Notes under the pieces: model-generated
What the model was told of the DNA's origin: nothing
Database searches by the model: none
Seen by the model: only the letters and a program-made list of their open reading frames with translations
In this document: one piece after another, positions 21,785 to 30,485 of the stretch
Numbering within the stretch: the first letter of the stretch is position 1
Layout of the letters: every line of letters starts with the position of its first letter
Origin: Terriglobia bacterium
GTDB lineage: Bacteria > Acidobacteriota > Terriglobia > Bryobacterales > Bryobacteraceae
Assembly: GCA_010084195.1 (NCBI GenBank)
Contig: RGPS01000002.1
Location: 40,116-104,115, forward strand
DNA: 64,000 nt
Direction of reading: 5' to 3'
Made by a program: the position numbers and the translations under genes

Positions 21785-21973
21785 CCCTGATATTATAGCG
21801 GCGACTTTACCCCAATGCTTTCATAGGATTGCAGGATGCTCCCGAAAGTGCCTGGAGGGACGCAGGCCTCATCACACACCCAGGTCTGGAATACTACGAC
21901 TAAGAACAGCTGCCGGACGAACGGCGGCGGAAAAACACTTTCCGGGTATACCGGGGACTGAGGGCGAGAGAAG

Positions 21974-22981
21974 ATGCGCGTTCTCGTTATTGGTGGGACG
22001 CTTTTCATAGGCAAACTGCTGGTGAAACGGCTGCTTGGAGAAGGCCACGAGGTGACCCTGCTCCATCGCCGTGCCGAGCAGCCCTTTGGACGTAAAGTTC
22101 GAAGTGTCATGGCAGACCGAAACGATTCGGGCAGCATTCGCGCCGCCCTGTCCGGCCTGCGGTTTGATGCGGTATTTGATATCGCCTATGACTGGGAACG
22201 CGGCACCACGTCGCAGCAGGTAGAGGCTACAGCCAAAGCAATTCCCGGCGACCTGACCCGCTACGTCTTCATGTCCAGCGTAGCGGCTTACGGAGATGGC
22301 CTGAACCATGCCGAGGATGACCCGCTGGCCAGCGACATCAATAAGGACCCCTACGTCCGCAACAAGGCTACCAGCGAACGGGCGCTCTTCCGCATGTACC
22401 ATGAGTCAAAATTTCCGGTTGTCACCATTCGCCCACCCTTCGTGTATGGCCCGGATAATCCGTTCTACCGCGAAGCCTACTTCTGGGACCGACTCCGGGC
22501 AGACCGCCCGATCATCATCCCCGGCGACGGGAACCGCCTGATGCAGTTCGCCTACGTCAACGACCTGGTGGAAGCCTGCTACCGGGCCATGGAGAAACAT
22601 ACGGCACCGGGTCGGGCTTTTAATGTGGCAGACGACAAACCCCTGACGCAGCTGGAAGTGGTAAATGAATTCGCCCGGATTGTTGGCAAGACTCCCGTGC
22701 TGGTGAAGGTCCCGCGCGAACTCATCGCCCGCCAGGGCGGCAATGCGTTTCAGGACCCTCTGTATTTCGGCCAGTACTACGACATGCCGCCGATCACCCA
22801 GACCATAGGCCGGGTACGCAGGGTCCTGGGTATTACGCCAACGCCCTTCACCGCGGGCCTGAAGGAAACGTACAAATGGTACCTGAAACACCATACGCCC
22901 CGTCCGCTGAATATTGCGTTTGAAGACAATCTGATCCGCCTGGCGAAGGAACTGCACCGCCACGCCGGGGCAGGAGCATAA
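21974..22981 (+). CDS. NAD-dependent epimerase/dehydratase (extended SDR)
   Basis: 335 residues. N-terminal Rossmann motif is MRVLVIGGTLFIGK, followed by MSSVAAYGDG (catalytic Ser region) and the YxxxK pair in DPYVRNKATSE. IRPPFVYGP and a FAYVNDLVEA segment are typical of sugar-nucleotide epimerases and isoflavone-reductase-like extended SDRs. The substrate cannot be assigned. GAGAGA precedes the ATG by about 5 bases. The M28 peptidase gene follows after 10 bases, so the two are probably co-transcribed without an obvious shared pathway. Confidence 0.85.
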   Translation: MRVLVIGGTLFIGKLLVKRLLGEGHEVTLLHRRAEQPFGRKVRSVMADRNDSGSIRAALSGLRFDAVFDIAYDWERGTTSQQVEATAKAIPGDLTRYVFMSSVAAYGDGLNHAEDDPLASDINKDPYVRNKATSERALFRMYHESKFPVVTIRPPFVYGPDNPFYREAYFWDRLRADRPIIIPGDGNRLMQFAYVNDLVEACYRAMEKHTAPGRAFNVADDKPLTQLEVVNEFARIVGKTPVLVKVPRELIARQGGNAFQDPLYFGQYYDMPPITQTIGRVRRVLGITPTPFTAGLKETYKWYLKHHTPRPLNIAFEDNLIRLAKELHRHAGAGA

Positions 22982-22991
22982 AGGACATTCG

Positions 22992-24395
22992 ATGCTTCGG
23001 GTTGGGAAATACGCCGCTCTGGCGGGCCTGCTTTGTGTTGCGCCCGCTGCGGCACAAACGGTGGATACAACAGCCTTACAGGGTAATGCGGACAAACTGA
23101 TCCAGGCAGCCCTCCGGGACCAGGCAGGCCTCGACCGCCTCGAATACCTCTGCTACCGCATTGGCAACCGCCTGAGCGGCTCGAAAACCCTGGAGACGGC
23201 AGTTTCCTGGGCCGAAGCGGAGATGCGTCGCATCGGCCTCGACAACGTCCGCCGGGTACCCACGAAGGTCCCGCACTGGGTTCGGGGGAAAGAATCGGCC
23301 AGCCTGGTTCTCCCCGCCGAAAGACCACTTCACATGCTGGGCCTGGGCGGCAGTGTCGCAACACCGAAAGGTGGCATAACGGCTGATGTTGTGGTGGTTT
23401 CGAACTTCGACGAACTGGACAAGATGGGCAAGACAGCCGTGTCCGGCAAGATTGTGGTTTATGATGTCCCGTTCGTTAGTTACGGCCAGACCGTTCCGTA
23501 TCGTGGCAGCGGAGCGTCTCGCGCCGCGAAACTGGGTGCCGTGGCAGCCCTGGTCCGCTCGGTAACGCCCCGCAGCCTCAGAGATCCCCATACGGGGGCC
23601 ATGCGCTACGCAGACGACGCCCCAAAGATCCCGACTGCGGCCATTTCCGTGGAAGATGCCATGTGGCTGCACGGTCTCGCCCGGATGGGTGAAAAGCTCC
23701 GGGTCCATCTGGAAATGGAAGCACACACGGAGCCGGACGCGGACTCTGCGAACGTGATGGGCGAGCTTCGCGGCCGCGAGCTTCCAGACGAAGTAGTTGT
23801 CATCGGCGGACACCTCGATTCCTGGGACGTAGGCCAGGGCGCGCATGATGACGGCAGTGGCGTGATTGCCGCGCTGCAGGCCCTCGCCCTGATGAAGCAA
23901 CTGGGGATCCAGCCACGTCGTACGATTCGCGTGGTGTTTTGGGTGAATGAAGAAAATGGCGGTCGGGGTGGACAAGCTTACCGGCAATGGGTGGGCGAGG
24001 AAATCGGTCACCAATATGCTGCCATTGAAATGGATGGCGGGGCCGAACGCCCGGTTGGCTTTGATCTTGCGAGTGCGCTCTCCCAACGCCGCAGTCCCGC
24101 CTCCGGCGCTCAGCCTCCGCGGATGCCTCCCCTGTTCGAGGCCAGGGTACGGGCCATTGGCCGCATGCTGAAGGGAATCGGGGCCGACCGGGTGGAGCGC
24201 GGCGAGGCAGAAGCAGATATCCAGCCTCTGGTTGCCGCAGGCGTTCCAGGCCTCGGCCTCCGAACCGTCGGGGAACATTACTTCGATTACCACCACACAG
24301 AAGCGGACACGCTCGACAAAATCGTCCCCGATGATTTCCGCAAGTGCCTTGCCGCTATGGCGGTAATGAGTTACGGCCTGGCCGAACTGAATTAA
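22992..24395 (+). CDS. Secreted M28-family zinc aminopeptidase/carboxypeptidase
   Basis: 467 residues. Signal peptide ends at about residue 22 (APAAAQ). An inserted PA-like domain lies around residues 120-220 (KTAVSGKIVVYDVPF). The catalytic M28 domain has GGHLDSWDVGQGAHDDGSG (first His, bridging Asp), VFWVNEENGGRG (general base Glu and ligand Glu) and HHTEADTLDKI near the end, so all zinc ligands appear present. It resembles the plasma glutamate carboxypeptidase-like group that trims dipeptides outside the cytoplasm. It follows the epimerase by 10 bases and ends in a 4-base antisense overlap with the Wzt-like gene. Confidence 0.9.
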   Translation: MLRVGKYAALAGLLCVAPAAAQTVDTTALQGNADKLIQAALRDQAGLDRLEYLCYRIGNRLSGSKTLETAVSWAEAEMRRIGLDNVRRVPTKVPHWVRGKESASLVLPAERPLHMLGLGGSVATPKGGITADVVVVSNFDELDKMGKTAVSGKIVVYDVPFVSYGQTVPYRGSGASRAAKLGAVAALVRSVTPRSLRDPHTGAMRYADDAPKIPTAAISVEDAMWLHGLARMGEKLRVHLEMEAHTEPDADSANVMGELRGRELPDEVVVIGGHLDSWDVGQGAHDDGSGVIAALQALALMKQLGIQPRRTIRVVFWVNEENGGRGGQAYRQWVGEEIGHQYAAIEMDGGAERPVGFDLASALSQRRSPASGAQPPRMPPLFEARVRAIGRMLKGIGADRVERGEAEADIQPLVAAGVPGLGLRTVGEHYFDYHHTEADTLDKIVPDDFRKCLAAMAVMSYGLAELN

Positions 24396-25249
24396 CCCGC
24401 CGTTAGTTCCGCGTAAACTTTGGCCCGGAGATTCGCCACACCTGCTGTGTAGCGATCATCGGCGACTGCAAAGGCAACCGCATCCTCCAGCCAGTCGTGC
24501 CAAAGGCCGTCGGGATCGTGCGAGGCCACGGTAATCGTGTAGTCACCAGGGCAGAGTTCGCAAACGAACCGGTACGAGACACTCAAAACGGAGCCCCCGC
24601 TTACTGGCCCCGGATGTAATTGTTCAAGCTCCGTATTGGTGCCGTAAACGTTCAGCCCGGAGCGGGTGCGGATCAGGATCCCGACCACAGGGTTCTCCAC
24701 CGCGGCAAGATACCGGAAGGTCACCCGGACCGACACAGCCTCACCACTTCGCCAGACCGTGGACGCCGCACCAGTACTCCCCGCCAACTCAATGGATACG
24801 AGTTCTGCCCGACCATCCCCCTGACGCCTGACCGGGGCAACCTCGGGGACGCCCGCTTCACCCGACTGCCGAAGCTCCCGTGCCGCATGGTGGCGGTAAG
24901 CGGGAAGAATCTCGGCAGGATGTCCCTGACCAACCAGCTTTCCGTCGCGCAGCCACCAGATCTCATCCGCACATTGCGCCAGAAGCCCTTCGTCATGGCT
25001 GAGAAGTATCACGCTGGAACCGGCCCTGCGGAGAGACTCCACCTGAGAGATGCCGCGAGCAACCGCAACTCTGGACATGGTGGAGAAGTAGTGGTTCAGC
25101 AAAAAGTCCCCGGTTACGGCGGGCAGAGGCTGATCGGAGGTCAGCACCGCGCAGCGAACCAGCTCCGCGAGGCCTGGAAGACCCTCTTCGATCACCCCAA
25201 TCACACTCCCCGGGGGGGCTGTCAGGTTTAGTTCCGGAATTACAATCAT
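24392..25249 (-). CDS. Wzt-like protein with degenerate ABC domain and C-terminal carbohydrate-binding domain
   Basis: 285 residues. The first 120 residues resemble pieces of an ABC ATPase: PPGSVIGVI matches the strand before Walker A, and SVILLSHDEGLLAQCADEIWWLRDGKLVGQG matches the H-loop region of polysaccharide exporters. But the P-loop itself is replaced by IEEGLPGL, and the signature LSGG and Walker B LLLDE are absent. About 100 residues are missing relative to a normal nucleotide-binding domain. Residues about 145-270 look like the Wzt O-antigen-binding beta-sandwich (VRVTFRYLAAVENPVVGILIRTRSGLNVYGTN in part). Hydrolysis of ATP is therefore unlikely. It is the second gene after the RNA ligase (ATGA overlap). 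Confidence 0.7.
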   Translation of the reverse strand: MIVIPELNLTAPPGSVIGVIEEGLPGLAELVRCAVLTSDQPLPAVTGDFLLNHYFSTMSRVAVARGISQVESLRRAGSSVILLSHDEGLLAQCADEIWWLRDGKLVGQGHPAEILPAYRHHAARELRQSGEAGVPEVAPVRRQGDGRAELVSIELAGSTGAASTVWRSGEAVSVRVTFRYLAAVENPVVGILIRTRSGLNVYGTNTELEQLHPGPVSGGSVLSVSYRFVCELCPGDYTITVASHDPDGLWHDWLEDAVAFAVADDRYTAGVANLRAKVYAELTAG

Positions 25250-25806
25250 TCGGTCCGAGGCTCCGCCAGTTCAAAGGACGCCAAATCGTCCCACCGGCCA
25301 ATTGCGACATTTTGGACGAACGAAAGCAGCCGCACGCTGAAGGCTCGGGAGCCAGTCCAGGTTGCCCAGATCCTGCGCGCTGTTTCCGCCAGATGCTGCA
25401 CGGTCTCAGCGTCAAAATCCTGCGCCAGCGTGACGTGAGGATGGAATGGATACGGGCAGATATGTTGCAGCAACCCGGAATTCATGCCGCCATGTAACGC
25501 ACGGACCTGCGATCCCCCCCTCTGAAGCCCCAGATAAATGACATTAGAGACAGGAAACACTTCAATCTCACCCAGCACCACGTCGAATGTCTGCAGAGCC
25601 GAACTCATGCTTCGCAGATCCCGGACCGCATCCTCGACAACACCTGAAAAAGGTCGGGGAGGCAAAACGGTCAGGTGAGCGTGTGGGTTGCAACCAGGAG
25701 TCAACTGGAGGCGGAGATCATCGAGAAATGATGCAAGGGGTTCGGGAATGTAACTGACAAGCGCGTACTGGTTGAGAGTGCGCCCGGTCCCCTGGTGACA
25801 GTCCAT
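25246..25806 (-). CDS. 2'-5' RNA ligase family (2H phosphoesterase) protein
   Basis: 186 residues. Two HxT motifs define the 2H superfamily: HAHLTVLPPR near residue 42 and HPHVTLAQD near residue 121. Spacing of about 78 residues is normal for the family. Members cleave or ligate 2',5' or 2',3'-cyclic phosphates; the physiological substrate here is unknown. No signal peptide. Its stop overlaps the start of the Wzt-like gene by four bases, so both are made from one transcript. It is 27 bases downstream of the membrane protein gene on the same strand. Confidence 0.85.
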   Translation of the reverse strand: MDCHQGTGRTLNQYALVSYIPEPLASFLDDLRLQLTPGCNPHAHLTVLPPRPFSGVVEDAVRDLRSMSSALQTFDVVLGEIEVFPVSNVIYLGLQRGGSQVRALHGGMNSGLLQHICPYPFHPHVTLAQDFDAETVQHLAETARRIWATWTGSRAFSVRLLSFVQNVAIGRWDDLASFELAEPRTE

Positions 25807-25833
25807 CGCTGTCTTTAATTGTAAACTGCATCA

Positions 25834-26682
25834 CTACGGCAGGGCAGAAACGCCAGGCCCTGAGGCCCCGCCGGTCGGCGCGGGGGCAGGCGGACGCGCG
25901 GAATTCCGAAGATTGACGGTGCGGTTCAGGATGTCGAACCAGAAGGGGGCCCCCAGCGAAACGGCTACGGTAGTCAGTGCCCAACCCACCACGCGGCTGG
26001 CCCAGCCAAGCGGCCCTACATGAAACGACTCCGGACTCCAGCCAAGCACCGGCCCAAGGTCAAGCAGCGTCCCGGGTCGCATGGCACGAAGGTTCGGCTC
26101 ATTCCAGAAACGCTGCAGAAGGTGAAGGGTGTCGGCGTTGGTTGCAATTGTCACCAGCGAAGCCAGTACCAGATTCCACACCTGCGCCCGGCGTCGATAC
26201 CACCCGGACGCCCGCTCCATGGTGTCGTTGAACCAGTTTTCGATGTTGGCCTGCGCCCGCGCCAGATCCCCCTCCGTGTTCTGTATCAGAGCCAGCAGCA
26301 CCCGTCGCACGGGCCCGCCCGGCAGCCTGGCAATTCCGGCTTCCAGATCGTGAAATCCGACCGAACCCTCAACATGCGACGTCGCCAGATCAATCAGCGC
26401 CGCTGAAAAGGCCCGCGACGGCAGATACGAGAAGTGTTCGCCGGTTCGCTTTTGACCGCTGACAACCGGATGGTGGTAGAAGGCACTGAGCAACTCCGTA
26501 CCCTCCTCAAGCACCTGGCCGCGAAAAATCGAAGCCATCGCCCTTTTGAAATTTTCAGCCCGCGCATCCAGAGCGTGGGCGATCCACTCATTTACTGCAC
26601 TGCAAAAGAGCGCGAGGATCAGATACACCGATGCCGCGCCCACCATCGCTTCCAGAACCGTGGAACCGAATAATCCAACCAT
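25834..26682 (-). CDS. Membrane protein of unknown function
   Basis: 282 residues, not recognised beyond its topology. A first helix lies at about residues 8-32 (LEAMVGAASVYLILALFCSAVNEWI), a long soluble stretch rich in helix-forming residues follows, then helices at about residues 170-185 (VWNLVLASLVTIATN) and 225-250 (VVGWALTTVAVSLGAPFWF), ending in a Pro/Ala-rich tail. The combination of a short first membrane segment, a cytoplasmic loop with LPSRAFSAALIDL and NTEGDLARAQANIENWFNDTMERASGWYRRR is one I have only a vague impression of from bacterial hypothetical proteins. AGGAG lies about 6 bases before the ATG. Genes downstream on the same strand are the RNA ligase and Wzt-like proteins. 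Confidence 0.7.
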   Translation of the reverse strand: MVGLFGSTVLEAMVGAASVYLILALFCSAVNEWIAHALDARAENFKRAMASIFRGQVLEEGTELLSAFYHHPVVSGQKRTGEHFSYLPSRAFSAALIDLATSHVEGSVGFHDLEAGIARLPGGPVRRVLLALIQNTEGDLARAQANIENWFNDTMERASGWYRRRAQVWNLVLASLVTIATNADTLHLLQRFWNEPNLRAMRPGTLLDLGPVLGWSPESFHVGPLGWASRVVGWALTTVAVSLGAPFWFDILNRTVNLRNSARPPAPAPTGGASGPGVSALP

Positions 26683-26768
26683 GAAAGTTCTCCTGCCCCA
26701 GACGTATCACGCAACGCCCAAAATACAGCCCGGAAACGCCGCAACCCAAGCCACGTAACCCGATGATT

Positions 26769-26774
26769 TATAAT
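26769..26774 (+). promoter_or_regulatory. Candidate -10 box for the ribosomal protein genes
   Basis: A perfect TATAAT sits 81 bases before rpmI in the gap between divergent genes. The -35 position 17 bases upstream (CCAAGC) does not match the consensus, so only the -10 half is supported. Confidence 0.3.
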
Positions 26775-26855
26775 CCAGATAGCGAAATTTTCAGCGCGCG
26801 TGACTGGCCCTGCCGGCTCCTTGTGCTAATCTGTAAGTTTCCCGGAAACATCGCC

Positions 26856-27050
26856 ATGCCAAAACTAAAGACCCATAAAGGTGCGTCCAAACGGTTCAAA
26901 AAAACCGGGACGGGAAAGGTTGTGCGCCAGCATGCATTTGCTCGTCACATCCTTACCTCCAAGTCGCGCAAACGCAAGAATAAGCTGCACACCTCAGTCG
27001 TCGCCGATCCTTCTGATCAACGGAAGCTGAAGCGCATGATTCCCTACTAG
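26856..27050 (+). CDS. rpmI: 50S ribosomal protein L35
   Basis: 64 residues, exactly the usual size, from the ATG opening [20 protein letters not shown]; the 31 extra residues of the track ORF are leader sequence. The basic KSRKRKN block and the closing KLKRMIPY are typical. L35 binds 23S rRNA in the large subunit. rplT follows 150 bases later as in most bacteria, but infC, which usually precedes rpmI, is not here: upstream lies a divergent gene. Confidence 0.97.
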   Translation: MPKLKTHKGASKRFKKTGTGKVVRQHAFARHILTSKSRKRKNKLHTSVVADPSDQRKLKRMIPY

Positions 27051-27200
27051 AGCTCAGGCTTTAGCAGGGAGTGCAGTTCAGGTGAGTGAACGGTGCCACC
27101 GCACGTGCCCGCTTCGCCGCCGAGGGTTCTGAACCTCTTCAAAGGCCAGACCCATAGATGATGTTCACTATCGAACGTCAATTTCATACAGGAGACAAAC

Positions 27201-27566
27201 GTGCCTAGAGTAAAAAGAGGAACAAAGCGCCGCGCGAATCGAAAGAAAACTCTCGAACTCGCCTCCGGCTTTTTTTTAACCAAGAGCAAGCTCTACCGCT
27301 CCGCACAGGAAGCCGTTGAGCGAGCACTGAAGTTCGCCTACACCGGACGCAAACAGAAGAAGCGCACCTACCGCTCCCTTTGGATCGTCCGCATCGGCGC
27401 AGCTTCGCGTGCGGCTGGCCTGTCTTACAGCCAGTTCATGCATGGCCTGAAGGTTGCTGGGATTACCCTCGACCGCAAGGTTTTGGCCGCCACCGCGACA
27501 GCAGATGCCGCCCAGTTCGAACAGTTGGCCGGACTTGCCAAGGCAGCTCTCGCCGGCGCTAACTAA
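27201..27566 (+). CDS. rplT: 50S ribosomal protein L20
   Basis: 121 residues from a GTG, with AGGAG about 6 bases upstream. [46 protein letters not shown] and LDRKVLA are the conserved blocks of L20, an early assembly protein that binds 23S rRNA. In many bacteria L20 represses its own operon by binding the leader; the 150-base rpmI-rplT gap could hold such a site, but I did not recognise one. The coiled-coil gene starts 6 bases after its stop. Confidence 0.97.
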   Translation: MPRVKRGTKRRANRKKTLELASGFFLTKSKLYRSAQEAVERALKFAYTGRKQKKRTYRSLWIVRIGAASRAAGLSYSQFMHGLKVAGITLDRKVLAATATADAAQFEQLAGLAKAALAGAN

Positions 27567-27572
27567 ACGCTT

Positions 27573-27899
27573 ATGTTTCCAGAAGAAACCCCAGAACAAA
27601 GCACAGAGCCGCAGGAAGAACAACCCGGAGTTGATTCCACTGCTGTAGCCGAATTGGCGGAACCGGATACCCTCACCCAAATTGAGGAGCGCATTCTTCG
27701 GGCTGTCGAATTGGTTACCTCACTGCGACAGGAACGGGATGCTGCGGTTCGCGAACTCAATGAACTTCGCGAAGAGCAGCGGAACTCTGAAGCTGCGGGC
27801 CGTTCAATGGGCGAAGAGATTGTCTCGCTCAAAGCGGAACGCAAGCAGGTCCGAGGCCGTCTCGAACGGTTGCTGGGCCACATAGATCAGTTGAACTAG
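27573..27899 (+). CDS. Coiled-coil protein between rplT and zapA (possible ZapB-like)
   Basis: 108 residues. An acidic, Pro/Gln/Glu-rich head of about 35 residues is followed by an uninterrupted coiled coil (IEERILRAVELVTSLRQERDAAVRELNELREEQ to the end). No enzyme motif. Position directly before zapA and the coiled-coil form suggest a cell-division partner, comparable in shape to ZapB, though ZapB is shorter and I see no diagnostic residue. Translation starts 6 bases after rplT, so it shares that transcript, and a strong terminator follows its stop. Confidence 0.75.
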   Translation: MFPEETPEQSTEPQEEQPGVDSTAVAELAEPDTLTQIEERILRAVELVTSLRQERDAAVRELNELREEQRNSEAAGRSMGEEIVSLKAERKQVRGRLERLLGHIDQLN

Positions 27900-27914
27900 T
27901 TCGTTTTTCAATTT

Positions 27915-27966
27915 CCGCCGCCCGGCTTCATCGTAGAATGAGGACAGCCGTGCGGCGGTTTTTTTT
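27915..27966 (+). terminator. Strong intrinsic terminator between the coiled-coil gene and zapA
   Basis: CCGCCGC-C-CGGCT pairs with AGCCG-T-GCGGCGG, a 12-bp stem with one C/T mismatch and an 18-base loop, followed at once by eight T residues. It ends the rpmI-rplT-coiled-coil transcript, so zapA probably has its own start or depends on read-through. Confidence 0.85.
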
Positions 27967-27990
27967 GTACGGCAATATGAAGACTTCCCC

Positions 27991-28266
27991 ATGGCCAAAC
28001 AGCCTGTCCGCGTCCATATCTTCAATCAGGCATACACGCTTCTTACCGATGGCGAAGCCGCCGAAGTGCATCGCGCCGCAGAAGAGATCGATCAACTCAT
28101 GACGTCGCTCGCCGGTCGCGGCAACGCCCCGGACCCAACGCGCATCGCAGTGCTCGCCTGTCTGCATTTGGCGGACCGCCTGCACTCGGCGGAACGAAAG
28201 CTGGAAGGCTTTGAAGATCGCTCCGCCAGGCTGGCCGGGTTGTTGCGCCAGACAATCACCGATTAG
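27991..28266 (+). CDS. zapA: Cell division protein ZapA
   Basis: 91 residues, normal for the family. PVRVHIFNQAYTLLTDGEAAEVHRAAEEIDQLM is the ZapA globular head, and the rest is a helix with LHLADRLHSAERKLEGFEDR that forms the dimeric coiled coil. ZapA crosslinks FtsZ filaments at midcell. The gene follows a coiled-coil protein and a strong terminator, and precedes the rhomboid gene by 66 bases; a small inverted repeat CCTGAG-N7-CTCAGG at 28280-28298 lies in that gap. Confidence 0.9.
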   Translation: MAKQPVRVHIFNQAYTLLTDGEAAEVHRAAEEIDQLMTSLAGRGNAPDPTRIAVLACLHLADRLHSAERKLEGFEDRSARLAGLLRQTITD

Positions 28267-28332
28267 CCTGCCCGACCTACCTGAGTGCTATGCTCAGGCT
28301 AGCTCCGGGCACGTGATCCCGGCCTGACTTTC

Positions 28333-29091
28333 ATGCGATACGACACTCGGTACCAAAGCCGTTCGTCCTTTGGACTCCCCGGGTTTCCAACAGGCGTGAA
28401 GTTCCTCATCATCGCCAATGTGGCGATTTATCTCCTCGATTTTTTCCTCTCCCTCATCGTCAAAGAACCTGTTTTTCAGTTTTTGTACCTCCACCCGCGA
28501 GAAGTGGTGACTCATTTTGCCGTCTGGCAACTCGTGACCTACATGTTCCTGCACAGCCTCGGCAGCCCCATGCATATCGTGTTCAACATGCTGGCGCTGT
28601 GGATGTTTGGAGCCCCGGTTGAACAAACCTGGGGCAGCGCACGCTTCATACGCTTCTACCTCATTTGCGGCGCGGGTGGCGGCATCACCCAGGTGGTGGC
28701 GAACATGCTGTTCGGCAACCCTGGTCAATTGGTGCTGGGCGCTTCAGGGGCCGTTTATGGTCTGCTGCTCGCCTTCGGCATGCTGTTCCCCAACCAGGAA
28801 GTCCTGTTCTCGATGATCTTCCCGATCAAGGCCAAGTACCTGGTGCTGATCTTTGGGGCGATTGCCTTCCTCGGCTCATTCCAGGGGGATTCCGCCATCA
28901 GCAACCTCGCTCATCTGGGAGGCATGATTTTCGGCTTCCTGTACATCCGAACGGTATTTGCAGCGCGAAGATCCCGTTCCGCCTCAGCGCCTTTCCAACT
29001 GTCCGCATGGTGGCGAAACTACAAGCTGCAGCGAAACAGGAAGAAGTTTGAGGTCTACATGCGGAAGCGCGGGTCAGGCCCCCCGAATTGA
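28333..29091 (+). CDS. Rhomboid-family intramembrane serine protease
   Basis: 252 residues with about six membrane helices. The catalytic Ser is in GASGAVYG, the His in LAHLGGMIFGF, and the oxyanion-side HIVFNMLALW (H and N) is kept, so the protease should be active. Loop 1 has the family-typical WQLVTYMFLH. A basic C-terminal tail (about residues 210-252) lies in the cytoplasm. Substrates are unknown. It runs into the VWFA gene region with no terminator seen. Confidence 0.93.
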   Translation: MRYDTRYQSRSSFGLPGFPTGVKFLIIANVAIYLLDFFLSLIVKEPVFQFLYLHPREVVTHFAVWQLVTYMFLHSLGSPMHIVFNMLALWMFGAPVEQTWGSARFIRFYLICGAGGGITQVVANMLFGNPGQLVLGASGAVYGLLLAFGMLFPNQEVLFSMIFPIKAKYLVLIFGAIAFLGSFQGDSAISNLAHLGGMIFGFLYIRTVFAARRSRSASAPFQLSAWWRNYKLQRNRKKFEVYMRKRGSGPPN

Positions 29092-29192
29092 CGAAACCAC
29101 GCCACGAAACGCAGACGGGCTGCGATACGTCTGGGCTGTTTGGCCCGATTCAGACAAATCGCGCTCCCGGAAAGCGTATGATCAAAGGCGGA

Positions 29193-30356
29193 ATGATGAA
29201 GAAGACTCTCCTCGCGTGCGCTGCTGCTTTCGGTCTTGTAGCCGGTTTATCCGGCCCCGACCTTCTGGCACAGGAAGGCCCGATCCAGCCCGGCAGTTCC
29301 ACGGTCGCCCGCCCCCGTAAGAAAGCGGACTCCCCCACACAGCCCGTCGAGACCCGGCCGGTTGAAGTCCAGGCTCCGGTCGAGCAGCCCAAAATCCCGT
29401 CCCGTCTCAACAAGAAGAAAGAAGACACAGTTCCGGCCGATGTCACGTTCAAGGCAGAGTCCGAAGTGGTCACCGTGGATGTCTCCGTCCTGGACAATCA
29501 GGGCAATCCTATTCCCAACATCCCCAAAGGGAATTTCCGCATCCTCGAAGACAACGTTCCGCAGACCTTAACGCAGTTCTCCATGACAGAAGCGCCCATG
29601 ACGGTGGCGCTCATCGTTGAATTCAGCAACCGATATCAGTCTTACTGGAGCTACGGTTGGTACGAGACGCTGCAGGCCGCCTATGGTTTCACGCAAACCC
29701 TGCGCCCGGATGACTACATGGCGGTGATCGCCTACGATCTGCGCACCGAGATTCTTGCCGACTTTACCAATGACCGCAACAAGATCGGAGAAGCCTTGCA
29801 GCGCCTCCGGATTCCGGGCTTCTCGGAGAGCAACATGTTCGATGCCATGACCGACACGGCGGACCGCATGTCAAAGATCGAAGGGCGTCGCGCCATTGTC
29901 ATCATCACGTCCGGAATCGACACCTTCAGCAAGCTGACATACGACAAGACGCGGAAACTGCTCCAGGAGTCGGGTGTCCCGGTCTACTCGGTGGGCATCC
30001 TGCAGCTGGTTCGGACCATGGCCGAATCCCGGGGTGCCAGCATGATTGACTTTCTGCAGGGCGACAACATGCTGCGAACGTTCGCCAAAGAGACTGGCGG
30101 GCAGGCCTTCTTCCCCCGTTTCATGGGTGAGATGCCGGGAGCCTTTGCCCAGATCAACAACGCTCTGCGCAACCAGTATTCAATGGGCTACTCCCCTACC
30201 AATCAGGCGCGCGATGGTAAGTTCCGAAAGATCGCTGTTCAGCTGGTAAATCCGGCTACCAACGAACCCCTCCGGGTCACGGACCAGAAGGGCAAACCGA
30301 TCAAGTACACCATCGTTGCCAAGGCTGGCTACAAGGCACCGCTGCCGATCCAGTAG
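29193..30356 (+). CDS. Secreted VWFA-domain protein, acidobacterial type
   Basis: 387 residues if started at ATG 29193; ATGs at 29178 and 29196 are equally possible, and the track start at 29088 is too far upstream of the signal peptide. The signal sequence (TLLACAAAFGLVAGLSGPDLLAQ) is followed by a Pro/Lys-rich linker, then VVTVDVSVLDNQGNPIPNIPKGNFRILEDN and a von Willebrand factor A domain. This architecture is the TIGR03436-like VWFA-related protein seen mostly in Acidobacteria. The metal-ion-dependent adhesion site is atypical: the strand reads VALIVEFSNRYQS rather than DxSxS, so ligand binding through a classic MIDAS is doubtful. Function unknown. Confidence 0.8.
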   Translation: MMKKTLLACAAAFGLVAGLSGPDLLAQEGPIQPGSSTVARPRKKADSPTQPVETRPVEVQAPVEQPKIPSRLNKKKEDTVPADVTFKAESEVVTVDVSVLDNQGNPIPNIPKGNFRILEDNVPQTLTQFSMTEAPMTVALIVEFSNRYQSYWSYGWYETLQAAYGFTQTLRPDDYMAVIAYDLRTEILADFTNDRNKIGEALQRLRIPGFSESNMFDAMTDTADRMSKIEGRRAIVIITSGIDTFSKLTYDKTRKLLQESGVPVYSVGILQLVRTMAESRGASMIDFLQGDNMLRTFAKETGGQAFFPRFMGEMPGAFAQINNALRNQYSMGYSPTNQARDGKFRKIAVQLVNPATNEPLRVTDQKGKPIKYTIVAKAGYKAPLPIQ

Positions 30357-30440
30357 CGCCCGCTTCAGCAGCTCGATAGTCCTCAGCTCCATCGAAGTCA
30401 AGAACTCAATTTTCTGTTGTTTCAAGCGGATACAGATGCG

Positions 30441-30470
30441 TTGACAACGACGTTGCAGGTCTGATAGATT
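30441..30470 (+). promoter_or_regulatory. Sigma-70-type promoter candidate for the receiver/GH3 operon
   Basis: TTGACA, an 18-base spacer, then TAGATT (4 of 6 matches to TATAAT). It would start transcription about 8-10 bases before ATG 30486, giving a very short leader. Confidence 0.45.
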
Positions 30471-30485
30471 TTGACCAACCCTCAG

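Noticed and set aside
27051-27200. rpmI-rplT gap as an L20-binding leader
   Set aside because: A GGTTC/GAACC pair exists, but the loop is only one base and no known L20 leader shape is recognised.
27900-27990. 6S RNA gene next to zapA
   Set aside because: 6S RNA often lies by zapA in proteobacteria, but here the gaps on both sides are under 100 bases, and the one upstream is a terminator.
28280-28298. CCTGAG-N7-CTCAGG between zapA and the rhomboid gene
   Set aside because: Short stem with no T tract; not a terminator, and too small to claim as an operator.
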